Below are positions 6,817-7,438 of a stretch of 7,438 nucleotides of DNA, piece by piece. Position 1 is the first letter of the stretch, and the number at the start of each line of letters is the position of its first letter. The position numbers were made by a program, and so were the translations under genes. Origin of the DNA: Hyphomicrobiales bacterium (lineage in GTDB: Bacteria; Pseudomonadota; Alphaproteobacteria; Rhizobiales; Aestuariivirgaceae). The notes under the pieces are model-generated. The model was not told the origin of the DNA. It saw only the letters and a list, made by a program, of their open reading frames with translations, and did not search any database. The stretch lies in assembly GCA_012032065.1 (NCBI GenBank), contig JAAURV010000150.1, positions 1 to 7,438 of the forward strand, in the 5' to 3' direction.

Positions 6817-7438
6817 GCGGCGACGCGCCACGCGTTTACAAGCGGCCGCGCCAGCGGATGCGACTGGGCGCATTCGCGGTCGATCCGTCTCGCCGTACGC
6901 GGTTCATGGCGCGCATGGGCGCCGTTCTGTTCCTCGGAGCCGCGGTGCTCCACGGCCTCAATCAGGGCGGCCATCTCGATTACGACGGAAGCCCGTGGCC
7001 CAAATTGCCCGGCAAGCTTTCGGGTTTCGTCGGCATGGCAGCGGACGATATCCACATCACCGGCCTCGTGCATCAGGAACCCGAGACGGTTCTCTCGGCC
7101 ATCGGCGTCAAGCCCGGAGGCTCGCTCATCGGCTTCGATGCGGCGAAGGCGCGGCGCACGCTCGAAAATCTCGATTGGGTTTCAACCGCAACCGTGCAGC
7201 GTCTCTTCCCCAATCAACTCGAAGTTTCGATCGCCGAACGCGTGCCCTTCGCCATCTGGCAGCGCGACGGCACCTATTACGTGATCGACCATTCTGGCGC
7301 CGCAATGAGCAGCGTCGAGGCGTCGCGCCTTCCGCAGCTTCCGCTGGTCACCGGCGAGGGCGCGCATCGCGCGGCGGAAGAGTTGATTAACCATCTGGAA
7401 GCCTTTCCGGCCTTAATGTTGAAAACAAGGGCGGCCGC
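6813..7438 (+). CDS. ftsQ: Cell division protein FtsQ, 3' partial
   Basis: FtsQ is a bitopic inner-membrane protein that recruits and regulates the divisome through FtsB and FtsL, acting mainly in the periplasm. The frame starts at ATG 6813, overlapping the ddl stop (ATGA), and is open to the end of the window, giving 208 residues; perhaps 80-100 C-terminal residues lie beyond. Visible order: a basic cytoplasmic tail (about 1-30, with YKRPRQRMR and PSRRTR), one hydrophobic segment (about 31-49), a linker, then a POTRA-like domain (about 80-148) with ITGLVHQEPETVLSAIGV, LENLDWVSTATVQRLFPN and VSIAERVPFAIWQ. The last is the conserved E-R-P-A-W stretch of the FtsQ/DivIB family. The beta-domain follows (YYVIDHSGA, LPLVTGEGA). 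Position just after ddl is the classical one, with ftsA and ftsZ expected next. The Shine-Dalgarno sequence is weak, so coupling to ddl is likely. Confidence 0.94.
   Translation, partial: MSGDAPRVYKRPRQRMRLGAFAVDPSRRTRFMARMGAVLFLGAAVLHGLNQGGHLDYDGSPWPKLPGKLSGFVGMAADDIHITGLVHQEPETVLSAIGVKPGGSLIGFDAAKARRTLENLDWVSTATVQRLFPNQLEVSIAERVPFAIWQRDGTYYVIDHSGAAMSSVEASRLPQLPLVTGEGAHRAAEELINHLEAFPALMLKTRAA

Noticed and set aside
7431..7438. The window ends exactly in GCGGCCGC, a NotI site, possibly a cloning or vector boundary
   Set aside because: The same octamer occurs at 6842-6849 inside ftsQ, the end stays in frame with FtsQ-like residues, and such octamers are expected by chance in GC-rich DNA. The window edge alone cannot decide.

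Overview
The window is a stretch of a bacterial division and cell-wall (dcw) gene cluster, with every gene on the + strand in the order murD (5' end missing), ftsW, murG, murC, murB, ddl, ftsQ (3' end missing). The GC-rich DNA, the gene order, the form of the proteins (MurC with an HGKTTTT loop and a long INGGIINAYG stretch, a MurB of about 305 residues, ddl directly before ftsQ) and the short or overlapping junctions point to an alphaproteobacterium, most likely in or near Hyphomicrobiales (Rhizobiales). The order-level placement is inferred from remembered protein resemblance, not from a search.

Layout: 2-1273 is the C-terminal nine-tenths of MurD. 1270-2408 is FtsW, readable over its full length only if two extra bases are removed. 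2412-3548 is MurG. 3553-4964 is MurC, readable over its full length only if one missing base is restored. 4961-5878 is MurB, 5875-6816 is D-Ala-D-Ala ligase, and 6813-7438 is the N-terminal part of FtsQ. There is no intergenic space longer than 4 bases, so there is no room for a separate promoter or terminator, and I see no RNA gene, mobile element, CRISPR array or repeat. Four of the six junctions are 4-base overlaps (ATGA or GTGA), which suggests one transcript with translational coupling.

Together the genes cover the middle and end of the lipid II pathway. MurB makes UDP-MurNAc, MurC and MurD add L-Ala and D-Glu, Ddl supplies D-Ala-D-Ala, and MurG adds GlcNAc to make lipid II. FtsW polymerises lipid II at the septum, and FtsQ helps assemble the divisome that activates FtsW.

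The only real anomalies are three single-base frame disruptions (two in ftsW, one in murC) in genes that are normally essential and whose remaining sequence is well conserved. The simplest reading is sequencing or assembly indels. I found no evidence for a new biological system here; this is an ordinary core-genome region.
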